Of a stretch of DNA of 35,096 bases, positions 15,932-23,759 are shown in pieces. Positions within the stretch are counted from its first letter, which is position 1. Each line of letters opens with the position of its first letter. The position numbers were made by a program, and so were the translations under genes. Source of the DNA: Lachnospiraceae bacterium (GTDB lineage Bacteria > Bacillota > Clostridia > Lachnospirales > Lachnospiraceae); assembly GCA_017461775.1 (NCBI GenBank), contig JAFTXD010000142.1, positions 1 to 35,096 on the forward strand, in the 5' to 3' direction. A model generated the notes under the pieces. The model was not told the origin of the DNA. It saw only the letters and a program-made list of their open reading frames with translations, and made no database searches.

Positions 15932-16771
15932 TTGAGCAGTAAGTTTTATATAGGAAATCATTTGTCCTCTTCCGGTGGATATCTTGCCATGGGAAAGAAG
16001 GCTACCGAGCTGGGGGGAAACACCTTTGCTTTCTTTACCCGGAATCCCCGTGGTGGAAAAGCCAAGGAAATTGTGCCCTCGGATGTGGATAAGTATCTGG
16101 CATACGCGAAGGAGCAGGAGTTTGGCAAACTGGTTGCCCATGCACCTTACACCATGAATCTGTGTGCGGCCAAGGCGGATATCCGCCAGTTTGGTATAGA
16201 GATGCTGGCGGATGATTTACAGCGGATGGAATATACTCCCGGAAACTATTACAATTTCCATCCCGGTTCCCATGTGGGCCAGGGGGAGGAAAAGGGAATT
16301 ACTCTGATTGCAGAGGCGCTAAATCAGGTACTTTTTCCGGAAATGACCACCACAGTACTTTTAGAGACCATGGCCGGGAAGGGCAGTGAAATTGGCAGAA
16401 GCTTTCAGGAGCTTCGCACCATCATAGATCAGGTGGGGCTTTCGGATAAGCTGGGAGTTTGCTTTGATACCTGTCATGTGTGGGATGGTGGCTATGATAT
16501 TGTGAACCATCTGGATGAGGTACTGGAGGCGTTTGATAAGGTGATTGGGCTGGATAGATTGAAGGCCATTCATTTTAATGACAGTATGAATGATTTGGGT
16601 TCCTACAAGGACCGACACGCGAAAATCGGTGAGGGAAAGATTGGGCTGGAGGCAATGAAACGTGTGGCCACCCATCCTCTTCTTGTGGGAAAGCCCTTTA
16701 TTTTAGAGACCCCTAACGAAGACGAGGGGTATGCACAGGAGATTGCATTATTTAAGAGCTGGTTTGCATAA
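15932..16771 (+). CDS. nfo: Endonuclease IV (AP endonuclease)
   Basis: 279 residues. It cleaves DNA at abasic sites in base excision repair using three zinc ions. Visible blocks are GNHLSSSGGY, RNPRGGKAK, VAHAPYTMNLC, FHPGSHVGQG, LLETMAGKGSEIG, GVCFDTCHVWDGGYD and HFNDSMNDLGSYKDRH, covering the His, Glu and Asp zinc ligands; length is normal. An ATG at 15917 lies in the terminator tail without a ribosome site, while a TTG at 15932 has AGGAG 7 nt upstream, so the TTG is chosen. It is 15 bp before dgt, suggesting a DNA and nucleotide maintenance operon. Confidence 0.93.
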   Translation: MSSKFYIGNHLSSSGGYLAMGKKATELGGNTFAFFTRNPRGGKAKEIVPSDVDKYLAYAKEQEFGKLVAHAPYTMNLCAAKADIRQFGIEMLADDLQRMEYTPGNYYNFHPGSHVGQGEEKGITLIAEALNQVLFPEMTTTVLLETMAGKGSEIGRSFQELRTIIDQVGLSDKLGVCFDTCHVWDGGYDIVNHLDEVLEAFDKVIGLDRLKAIHFNDSMNDLGSYKDRHAKIGEGKIGLEAMKRVATHPLLVGKPFILETPNEDEGYAQEIALFKSWFA

Positions 16772-16786
16772 ATACAAAGGAGTCGT

Positions 16787-18205
16787 ATGAAGTGGAGTAA
16801 ATTGTTGACCTCCGAGCGTATGCGCGGGGTGAAGAAAAAGGCAGGTTCTTCGGACCTTAGAAGTAAATTTGAAAAGGATTATCATCGCATTATCGGCAGC
16901 GCTTCTTTTCGGCGTTTGCAGGATAAAACCCAGGTGTTTCCACTGGATAAGAGTGATTTTATCCGCACCAGACTGACCCAGTCCCTGGAGGTGTCTTCTT
17001 TTGCAAAGTCCCTGGGACAGAACATCTCCCAGAGGATCTTGAAGGAGGTTAGGGACCCGGAATTTCTGCCTCAGTATCAGGCGGATGTATGTGATATTTT
17101 GCAGTGTGCGGGACTCCTTCACGACATCGGAAATCCGCCCTTTGGTCATTTTGGAGAAACGGTCATCCGTGAGTGGTTTACGGAAAATCTGGATAAGCTG
17201 GACTTTAAGGGAGCCGCACTTTCAGAGATACTTACTCCCCAGATGCAGGCGGATTTTAAGAATTTCGAGGGCAATACCCAGGCCCTCAGAGTAGTGACAA
17301 AGCTGCATTATCTGGTGGATGAAAATGGTATGAATCTGACCAAGGCGCTCCTTGGCACCATCATCAAATATCCGGTATCTTCGGTGGAGATTGATAAAAA
17401 GAGCGGGGATATCCGTACAAAGAAAATGGGCTATTATTATGCGGAGAAGGAGGTCTTTGATTCTATCCAGGAAAGTCTGGGAACCTATGGAAAGCGCCAT
17501 CCTCTGGCCTTTGTCTTAGAGGCAGCAGACGATATTGCTTACAAGACGGCGGACGTGGAGGATGCGGTGAAAAAGGGCTGTATCAGCTACGAAAAGCTTT
17601 TGGCGGAGCTAAGGCGCGCGGGAGAAGGGCTTCTTGACAATGCCGAGGACTACATGAGTATGGTGCGCCTTTTGGAGAAGCGTTACGAGCAGGCCCTCAG
17701 TCGTGGTATGAGTAATCCGGAGATGAATGCGGTGCAGAACTGGATGGTATCGGTACAGGGCAAGATGATTAATTATGCTACGGACCGCTTTATCCAGAAT
17801 TACGAGGCACTTATGTCCGGAGAATTTAAGGGCGAGCTGCTCTCCGGCAGCAGTGTGGGCTTTTTAGCCGGCGTGCTGGGGGATATCGCTTATCGTTATG
17901 CCTTTACCACAAATACTATTTACAAGCTGGAGATTGCGGCCCAGACCAATATGTATTTTCTTTTGGAGCGTTTCGTAGGTGCGGCGATAGTATATGATAC
18001 GGAGCTGCCCATGACCTCCGTACAGCAGCGTCTGATGAGCCTGATTTCGGACAATTACAAGGCCATTTACCGCATTTACAGTCAAGGGAAGAATGAGCGG
18101 GAGAAGCTCTATCTGCGCCTGCTTTTGGTGACGGATTCCATCTGTGGAATGACGGACAGCTATGCTAAGAGACTTTATCAGGAACTGAGTGGTATTATTG
18201 CATGA
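16787..18205 (+). CDS. dgt: Deoxyguanosinetriphosphate triphosphohydrolase (dGTPase), HD superfamily
   Basis: 472 residues. The family converts dGTP to deoxyguanosine and triphosphate, lowering dNTP pools. Signatures are FRRLQDKTQVFP, RTRLTQSLEV, LLHDIGNPPFGHFGE with His112-Asp113, and LEAADDIAYKTADVEDA with the last Asp ligand. The first metal-ligand His of the usual LTHSLEV motif is Gln65 here (codon CAG at 16979-16981), which may change metal use or activity. GGAG lies upstream of the ATG. The 3' end overlaps the MATE gene by 4 bp (ATGA), so the two are translationally coupled. Confidence 0.9.
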   Translation: MKWSKLLTSERMRGVKKKAGSSDLRSKFEKDYHRIIGSASFRRLQDKTQVFPLDKSDFIRTRLTQSLEVSSFAKSLGQNISQRILKEVRDPEFLPQYQADVCDILQCAGLLHDIGNPPFGHFGETVIREWFTENLDKLDFKGAALSEILTPQMQADFKNFEGNTQALRVVTKLHYLVDENGMNLTKALLGTIIKYPVSSVEIDKKSGDIRTKKMGYYYAEKEVFDSIQESLGTYGKRHPLAFVLEAADDIAYKTADVEDAVKKGCISYEKLLAELRRAGEGLLDNAEDYMSMVRLLEKRYEQALSRGMSNPEMNAVQNWMVSVQGKMINYATDRFIQNYEALMSGEFKGELLSGSSVGFLAGVLGDIAYRYAFTTNTIYKLEIAAQTNMYFLLERFVGAAIVYDTELPMTSVQQRLMSLISDNYKAIYRIYSQGKNEREKLYLRLLLVTDSICGMTDSYAKRLYQELSGIIA

Positions 18206-19542
18206 GTACGACCAAGGATATGACAAGGGGAGCGCTCCTCCCCTTAATAATTAAGTTTACGATTCCCCTGATTATGGGGAATCTTTTGCAGTTAACCTAT
18301 AATGCGGCAGACAGTATCATCGTGGGGCGGTTTGTCAGTAATGACGCTCTGGCGGCAGTGGGCACCAGCAATCCCATTATGACGCTGATTATTCTCTTTA
18401 CCCAGGGAATTTGTCTTGGCTCCGGTGTGCTTATCGGTACTGCCTATGGGGCAAAGCAGATAGAAAGATTAGAAAAGCAGGTGAGTACTGCCTTTGTAGC
18501 GGGCTGCATGTTTGCCCTGGGGATTACGGCGGTGGCAGTGCCTCTTGCCCCATGGATTTTGCGACTGATGCAGGTGGATGAGGGGATTCTGGAGCTGGCG
18601 ACAGGATATCTGCGGATTATCCTTTGCGGGCTGGTGTTCAGCTTTATTTATAATTATTTTGCTAGTACCATGCGTGCGTTGGGAGACAGTAAATCGCCTC
18701 TTCTTTTTCTGGGAATCAGTGCCATTATTAATATCGTTGGAGATTTGGTCTTCGTTATGTGGTTTTCCTGGGGGACCTATGGATGCGGCGTAAGTACTGT
18801 TCTCAGTGAAATGCTTAGCTGTATTTTTTGTTGGTTGTATATTAAGAAGCGGATACCGGTACTGGATTTGGGGAAGAAGTGGCTTGTATTTGATAAAACG
18901 TTGTTAAAGGAAACGGTAAGCTATGGTTTTGTCAGTGCTATGCAACAGTCCACAGTACAGATAGGTAAGCTGGGCGTGCAGGGTATCGTAAATACCATGG
19001 GCGTGACTGCAACGGCGGCCTTTGCCGCTATTAATCGAGTGGATGACTTTGCCTACATACCTGAGCAGAATATCGGACACGCCATGACCAGCGTCATGGC
19101 ACAGAACCGAGGCGCGGGAGAAAAGGAGCGTGTGAAGAAGGCATTCCACTGCGGAATGCTGGTAGAGCTTGTGTATGGTGTGCTGGCAGGAGTGGTGCTT
19201 CTGCTCTTTGCAGAACCTATTATGATGCTTTTTACAGAGGATGGAGAGACCATTTCTATGGGCGTATCCTATCTGCGGGTGATTGCCTTTATGTACGTGG
19301 TACCTGCCGTCACCAATGGGGTGCAGGGATATTTCCGCGGCATGGGAGATTTGAAGATTACTTTATGGAGCAGTATGATTAATTTTGGAGCCAGACTTCT
19401 GGCCTGTATTCCACTGGTATTTATCTTTGAAATGGGTATCATGGCCCTGCCCTGGGCATATTTGATTGGATGGGGAGCTATGATGCTTTATGAGATACCC
19501 TTTCTTTTTCTTCGAAAGTCAGAAGTGGGCAATAAGTGGTGA
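18202..19542 (+). CDS. MATE-family multidrug/cation antiporter
   Basis: 446 residues with about twelve membrane segments in two related halves. The N-terminus MSTTKDMTRGALLPLIIKF and PLIMGNLLQLTYNAADSIIV, GRFVSNDALAAVG are typical of the MATE group of clostridial exporters. These use Na+ or H+ gradients to export drugs or metabolites. It starts in a 4-bp overlap with dgt. There is no regulator nearby, so the substrate cannot be told. Complete length, with normal C-terminal charged tail. Confidence 0.92.
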   Translation: MSTTKDMTRGALLPLIIKFTIPLIMGNLLQLTYNAADSIIVGRFVSNDALAAVGTSNPIMTLIILFTQGICLGSGVLIGTAYGAKQIERLEKQVSTAFVAGCMFALGITAVAVPLAPWILRLMQVDEGILELATGYLRIILCGLVFSFIYNYFASTMRALGDSKSPLLFLGISAIINIVGDLVFVMWFSWGTYGCGVSTVLSEMLSCIFCWLYIKKRIPVLDLGKKWLVFDKTLLKETVSYGFVSAMQQSTVQIGKLGVQGIVNTMGVTATAAFAAINRVDDFAYIPEQNIGHAMTSVMAQNRGAGEKERVKKAFHCGMLVELVYGVLAGVVLLLFAEPIMMLFTEDGETISMGVSYLRVIAFMYVVPAVTNGVQGYFRGMGDLKITLWSSMINFGARLLACIPLVFIFEMGIMALPWAYLIGWGAMMLYEIPFLFLRKSEVGNKW

Positions 19543-19634
19543 TGATAAAAATAGCCTAATCGTCAAATGTTCTATGGAAATCTATCAAGAATTAGTATAT
19601 AATAGGGAAAATACCAAAGATTGGTGATATAGGA

Positions 19635-20177
19635 ATGTTAAGTGAAAAGGAAAAACAATTAATAGATACAAAGATAGGTTTTATAAAGAAAACAATAAAA
19701 GGGTTACGGCATTATGATGATCCTTGTAAATTAGTGGATGAGATAGATAAGTGGTTATATGAATTATCCTACTTCCATAATAAAATAGTGAAAGATGGAC
19801 AAAATCCGTCTGATGTAATATATAATTTGCCACCTTCTGAAAGACCTAAAGAGGGGCAAATTGCATATATTAATCTTAGGCGTGGATATCCTAAAGAAAC
19901 ATTTGATGACCATTGGTGTTATATTTTAAAAGATTATGGCACAAAATATCTCATAATACCAACAACTTCTATTAAACCAGATTCTGGTGAATGTAATCCA
20001 TTATATGAAATGGATATAATAGATAAAACACCTGCTGGAAAAAGTAGATTACAATTTACAGATATGCGTTCAATAGATATAATGCGTGTTTGTCGTAGTG
20101 TGCATCCTAATTATTATAATGTTATTACAGACAGAGAAGATATTTTGAAAAGAATTCAAGATTTGATATTGACATAA
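19635..20177 (+). CDS. Orphan MazF/PemK-like protein
   Basis: 180 residues in AT-rich DNA unlike the MATE and dgt genes beside it. The N-terminal 70 residues are helical and charged. The core from about residue 72 (KEGQIAYINLRRGYPKETFDD then HWCYILKDYGTKYLIIPTTS) looks like the SH3-like barrel of MazF/PemK endoribonucleases, with a strand-turn at RLQFTDMRSIDIMRV matching the usual 'T xx R x I' end segment. No antitoxin gene is seen on either side. A TATAAT at 19598-19603 and GGTGA 7 nt before the ATG support expression. Family assignment is by pattern only; the N-terminal helical part may act as a built-in antitoxin or adaptor. Confidence 0.62.
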   Translation: MLSEKEKQLIDTKIGFIKKTIKGLRHYDDPCKLVDEIDKWLYELSYFHNKIVKDGQNPSDVIYNLPPSERPKEGQIAYINLRRGYPKETFDDHWCYILKDYGTKYLIIPTTSIKPDSGECNPLYEMDIIDKTPAGKSRLQFTDMRSIDIMRVCRSVHPNYYNVITDREDILKRIQDLILT

Positions 20178-20270
20178 GAATAATAACATATTACAATCAA
20201 ATCGATTAAGAACGAACCCTTTGGTGGGCAATTTTTATTAAAACGAATAATTGAAAAAGTTATCTTTTAT

Positions 20271-20299
20271 GGCGTATGTGGTTCACATGCGTCTTTTTT
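20271..20299 (+). terminator. Terminator after the MazF-like gene
   Basis: GGCGTATGTG 20271-20280 pairs with CACATGCGTC 20284-20293 (10 bp with two G-U pairs, 3-nt loop), followed by six T. Confidence 0.85.
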
Positions 20300-20359
20300 C
20301 GTATAATCATATTTTTATTCCAGAAGAATCTGGGAAATACATTAGGGAGGTGTATGATT

Positions 20360-20458
20360 ATGAGTGGAGCGTTGTTCTGGTCTATTTTTTTATCGCTTTT
20401 TGAAAAGCATGCTCTCCTTATTTGCAAAGCAGACTTTGCAAATAAGGAGAGCATATGA
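20360..20458 (+). CDS. Small hydrophobic ORF (32 aa), possible leader peptide
   Basis: ATG at 20360 has AGGGAGG 9 nt upstream; an ATG at 20354 is too close to it. The product starts MSGALFWSIFLSLFEKHA, a hydrophobic segment, and ends NKESI. Its stop overlaps the ATG of the XRE remnant by 4 bp (ATGA). Codons of its second half form the 21-bp hairpin, so ribosomes reading it would open the hairpin and free the downstream ribosome site. It may be a leader peptide or the truncated end of a membrane partner gene. Confidence 0.45.
   Translation: MSGALFWSIFLSLFEKHALLICKADFANKESI
20409..20454 (+). promoter_or_regulatory. Perfect 21-bp hairpin covering a ribosome site
   Basis: 20409-20429 is the exact complement of 20434-20454, with a 4-nt loop. 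The right arm contains AAGGAGA (20444-20450), and the ATG of the XRE remnant starts at the next base, 20455. No T-run follows, so it is not a terminator. In RNA it would hide the Shine-Dalgarno site unless opened by translation of the overlapping small ORF. Confidence 0.7.
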
Positions 20459-20547
20459 AAACCAGAATTGTGGCGCTTCGGAAAATGAATAAGATATCCC
20501 AGGAAGAACTGGCAAACGCAGTGGGAGTGACCAGACAGACCATTGCC
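20455..20547 (+). pseudogene. XRE-family regulator, truncated
   Basis: The first 31 codons encode a normal start of a small Cro/C1-type regulator: MKTRIVALRKMNKISQEEL then ANAVGVTRQTI, which is the first half of a helix-turn-helix. After codon 30 the usual continuation (an IENGRYNPS-like segment) is lost; the frame instead reads Pro/Arg-rich unrelated residues and runs on to 20715 antisense to the DMT gene. It is therefore a broken gene, cut at about 20545. Family members of this size (about 67 residues) usually sit beside a membrane protein gene. Confidence 0.75.
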
Positions 20548-20596
20548 CCACGGGAACCGCTACATCACCCTGCCCTTCCGGGGCGTAGCCTTAGAA

Positions 20597-21523
20597 CTAC
20601 TGATTCACTCGGTTCACCAGGTAAATACCACCACAAACCAGTGCCAGAGAGAGTATCAGCTCCATTCCGAAGGAGGAACTTTCTCCAAGAAACGCAAAGG
20701 ATAAAAGTACACTGAAAATAGGGTTAGTGAAGGAGTACACTGCCACCTTACCTACCGGATTGTGCTTCAAGAGGATGCCCCATACAGAGTATGCTACGGA
20801 GGAAATCAGTGCCATATAAATCATTAACAGTGTGGAACTAAAGGTCCAGCCGGATAAGCGCCCACCCATAAGCAGTCCGACGATAACCATGATGATTCCA
20901 CCGAACACAAACTGATAACCGCTGAGAACTACCGGGTTTTCCTTCTGGGAATAGCTCTTAACCAGTGCGGAGGATAAAGCGTAAGCGATAGCTGCGATTA
21001 AGATAGCACCCTCGACCTTAAAGGTGAAGCCGCCGGTTAATCCGGAGGGGTCAAAGTTAATCACGATAACGCCTGCAAAACCAAGAAGACAGCCCAGGAA
21101 TTTCTGTAAGGTCAGCTTCTCATAACGGAAAATCAGACAGGCCATGATGATGGCGATAAAGGTCTGGGAGCCGTTGATGATGGCAGATTTTACGCCGGTG
21201 GTATAAGCAAGTCCCATGTAGAAGAAAATATACTGGAACACCGTCTGCACCAGGCCCAGCTTGCAAATCATACCCCAGGAGCCCTTCTGGGGAAACAGAG
21301 GCTTCTTTGCAATAAGGCTTCCGAAGATGGCGGTCAGCACACCGGCCAGCACGAAGCGCACGCCAGCAAAAAGGATGCGGGAGGCGATGTCGTTTGCAGC
21401 GATTCCGAACCACTCATAACCGATTTTGATGGCGGGAGTGGCGCTGCCCCACAAAAGGCAGCAAAGGCAGGCCAGAAGACCAATGCCCAAAGGTTTTGTG
21501 ATAAATGTTTTTTTCTCGTTCAT
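20597..21523 (-). CDS. EamA/DMT-family transporter
   Basis: 308 residues with ten predicted membrane segments in two EamA halves. The start is MNEKKTFITKPLGIGLL; AAGGA lies 7 nt upstream. Typical blocks are CLLWGSATPAIKIGYEW near the N-terminus and SVAYSVWGILLKHNPVGKVA with FLGESSS in the second half. The family exports amino acids, metabolites or drugs. It is a single gene, divergent from the CARF gene, with 108 bp between starts. Substrate unknown. Confidence 0.9.
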   Translation of the reverse strand: MNEKKTFITKPLGIGLLACLCCLLWGSATPAIKIGYEWFGIAANDIASRILFAGVRFVLAGVLTAIFGSLIAKKPLFPQKGSWGMICKLGLVQTVFQYIFFYMGLAYTTGVKSAIINGSQTFIAIIMACLIFRYEKLTLQKFLGCLLGFAGVIVINFDPSGLTGGFTFKVEGAILIAAIAYALSSALVKSYSQKENPVVLSGYQFVFGGIIMVIVGLLMGGRLSGWTFSSTLLMIYMALISSVAYSVWGILLKHNPVGKVAVYSFTNPIFSVLLSFAFLGESSSFGMELILSLALVCGGIYLVNRVNQ

Positions 21524-21631
21524 TTGTATTTCCTTTCAAAAATTAGACATAAAGGGATTATAACATGTAGAAAAAATTTGTCCATTGCAGTAAGATAAAA
21601 TAGAAAGATTTTTCCATTTCGGGAGGCTGAC

Positions 21632-22783
21632 ATGATTTTAATTGACTTTTTTGATACGGATTTGATTAATACCTTGGTGCCGGTGAAGACCCTGCAGCCG
21701 GATAAGGTATATTTCCTTCTGGATAACCGGAAGGAAAACCATAGGGAAATCAAGGCAGTGGCAGAAGCTATCTATGCCTGGGGACATGTGAAGGAGGTCT
21801 ACTATTATCCGGTGGATATTTATAATATGCAGGATGTGCAGGAGCGCCTTGCGGAAATCTGGCAGGCAGCCGGGAATGATCAGGTATATATGGAGTTTTC
21901 CGGTGGTAGTGAGCTGATGATTGCGGCCGGTTTTGATGCCTGTAGGAAAAATGGTGCCATTGCCACTTATGTGGACATTCCCGGGGAGCGTATGATTAAT
22001 ATGCTGACAGGGGAAGAGTTGATGAAGGTAAATCATATTTCTCTGGATGATTATTTCCGGGCTATCGGGGCTAAGAGACTGGATGATTCCCGTTCCTTGC
22101 CCAGACCCATGGAGTATGAGCGCATTTGTAAGATGGCTGAGGCTATATTTACAAGAATTACGGATTGGCATGCATTGCAGGAGTATCTTTCTAAGCATAT
22201 TTCCTACGAGGGCTGGTACAATTCCTTCAAGGTGCCGGAGAAGCTGACTTACAACGGAAAGCGCATTAATTCCACATTTTTAATGAGTAAGTTCCGGGAC
22301 TATGGCTTCGTGGAGGAGATGGAGCCGGGAGTATTTCGTTTTCTGGATGCCAGATACCAGCAGTATATGGTCAACCATGGAATCTGGCTGGAAATGTATA
22401 TTTATATCAAGTCCCTGGACTTTTTTGACGAGGCCTATCTGGGCGTGGTGATTGACTGGAAAAGTGATAAATCCATGGATACCCAGGACAATGAAATCGA
22501 TGTGCTGGTAATGAGAAAGTCCATGCCCATCTTTATCTCCTGCAAGATGAAAAAGCCCGGAAACTATGATGTTTACGAGGTGGGCTATCTGGCCTCACGA
22601 ATGGGTGGGGAAAATGCCCGCAGTATCATGGCTACAACCTATGAAATCGGCAGGGAGGATCCATGGGGCACCGGCATTTACGGCAGACTGAATAAAATGA
22701 ATGTGGGTCTGGTGGAAGTGAATAATCTGGTACGGAAGGATAACAGAGAGGTTTGGGAGAAAGTACTGAAATATATTCATTAA
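21632..22783 (+). CDS. CARF-DUF1887 protein (Card1/Can2-like), stand-alone
   Basis: 383 residues. The N-terminal 130 residues form a Rossmann-like CARF domain with the ligand-loop motif SGGSELM (90-96), corresponding to the TGGT-type loop that binds cyclic oligoadenylate. A winged-helix-like linker follows (about 155-240). The C-terminal half is a PD-(D/E)xK nuclease-type domain: WLEMY (Glu254), NEIDVLV (Asp290) and ISCK (Lys305). The usual Glu of the E-x-K motif appears as Ser303, so nuclease activity is uncertain. In type III CRISPR systems such proteins are activated by cyclic tetra-adenylate and cleave DNA or RNA. No cas gene or array is in the window. GGGAGG lies 5 nt before the ATG; it is 45 bp before pdaA. 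Confidence 0.82.
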   Translation: MILIDFFDTDLINTLVPVKTLQPDKVYFLLDNRKENHREIKAVAEAIYAWGHVKEVYYYPVDIYNMQDVQERLAEIWQAAGNDQVYMEFSGGSELMIAAGFDACRKNGAIATYVDIPGERMINMLTGEELMKVNHISLDDYFRAIGAKRLDDSRSLPRPMEYERICKMAEAIFTRITDWHALQEYLSKHISYEGWYNSFKVPEKLTYNGKRINSTFLMSKFRDYGFVEEMEPGVFRFLDARYQQYMVNHGIWLEMYIYIKSLDFFDEAYLGVVIDWKSDKSMDTQDNEIDVLVMRKSMPIFISCKMKKPGNYDVYEVGYLASRMGGENARSIMATTYEIGREDPWGTGIYGRLNKMNVGLVEVNNLVRKDNREVWEKVLKYIH

Positions 22784-22828
22784 TCCGTGGGGCGGTGCAT
22801 ATGCTGTAAAAAAACGCTGAGGACAGCT

Positions 22829-23689
22829 ATGAAAAAATTATTACAGAAGTATGATGATAGTACACATAAGGAGCTCTGGCAGCTGGGACTGTTAGGGCTC
22901 TTTTTATTGTCCATGTTCTGCCTGGGGATGATGGGCGCTGCGGTGACAAAGGATAAGTCCGTGCCCGTAGTGGGGGAGAATACGGTGCAGGAAGCTGCAC
23001 TTGCAAAGGCAGAGAACTGGGGACTTGGCTTTGGGGATGCGGGCAGTGTACCCACCGGTATGCAGACCAGCCAGGAGCTGGCAGAGTATAATGCCTATTA
23101 TGTGGCGGATACTGAGGAAAAAGAGATTTATTTAACCTTTGATTGTGGCTATGAGCTGGGATATACGGAGGCCATTTTAAATGCACTGAAAAAGCATAAT
23201 GTGAAGGCAACCTTCTTTGTAGTGGGACATTATCTGGAGGAGTCTCCGGAGCTGGTGTGCCGCATGGTGGAGGAGGGCCACACGGTGGCAAATCATTCCT
23301 ACAATCATCCCGACATGACCACCTTATCCGAGGAGGAGATTGTCACAGAGCTGCAAAGCAATGCAGATAAGTTTAAGGAGCTTACCGGTATGGAGATGGT
23401 GAAGTATTACAGACCACCCCAGGGCAAATATTCGCTGGATAATCTGGCAAAGATGAAGGAGCTGGGATACCACACCTTTTTCTGGAGCCTTGCCTACATG
23501 GACTGGGATACAAAGAAGCAGCCCACCCATGAAGCAGCCTTTGATAAGCTTTTATCCAGAATTCATCCAGGAGCAATTGTACTCTTACATAATACCTCCC
23601 AGACCAACGGAGAGATTATGGATGAACTTTTGACCAAATGGGAGGAAATGGGGTACACTTTTGGGGAACTTTCGGACATAGTTCAATAG
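22829..23689 (+). CDS. PdaA-like polysaccharide deacetylase
   Basis: 286 residues from the ATG at 22829, chosen because GAGGA lies 5 nt upstream; a GTG at 22787 would add 14 residues without a good site. One N-terminal membrane segment (about 18-39) exposes a NodB domain outside. Motifs are LTFDCGYE (Asp105), NHSYNHPDM (His156, His160), RPPQGKYS and HPGAIVLLH, all typical of delta-lactam-forming de-N-acetylases that act on MurNAc in spore cortex. Cys follows Asp105 where many deacetylases have a second Asp, as expected for the PdaA group. It would modify peptidoglycan; whether this organism sporulates cannot be judged here. Confidence 0.88.
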   Translation: MKKLLQKYDDSTHKELWQLGLLGLFLLSMFCLGMMGAAVTKDKSVPVVGENTVQEAALAKAENWGLGFGDAGSVPTGMQTSQELAEYNAYYVADTEEKEIYLTFDCGYELGYTEAILNALKKHNVKATFFVVGHYLEESPELVCRMVEEGHTVANHSYNHPDMTTLSEEEIVTELQSNADKFKELTGMEMVKYYRPPQGKYSLDNLAKMKELGYHTFFWSLAYMDWDTKKQPTHEAAFDKLLSRIHPGAIVLLHNTSQTNGEIMDELLTKWEEMGYTFGELSDIVQ

Positions 23690-23698
23690 TACTAAATA

Positions 23699-23727
23699 TT
23701 GACGAATTGAGATTTTTATATTATGCT
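23699..23727 (+). promoter_or_regulatory. Promoter for the CheX/CheY pair
   Basis: TTGACG at 23699-23704 and TATGCT at 23722-23727 are separated by 17 bp. It starts 10 bp after the pdaA stop and lies 33 bp before the ATG of the CheX fusion gene. Confidence 0.65.
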
Positions 23728-23759
23728 AAAAGTACCGAATTTTACCAAGGAGGAAGAAT

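Noticed and set aside
20455-20715. Complete 86-residue XRE regulator
   Set aside because: Only the first 31 residues match the family; the rest is Pro/Arg-rich and antisense to the DMT gene, so it is called a broken gene.
21632-22783. Possible CRISPR locus around the CARF protein
   Set aside because: No direct repeats with regular spacers and no cas gene were seen on either side within the window.
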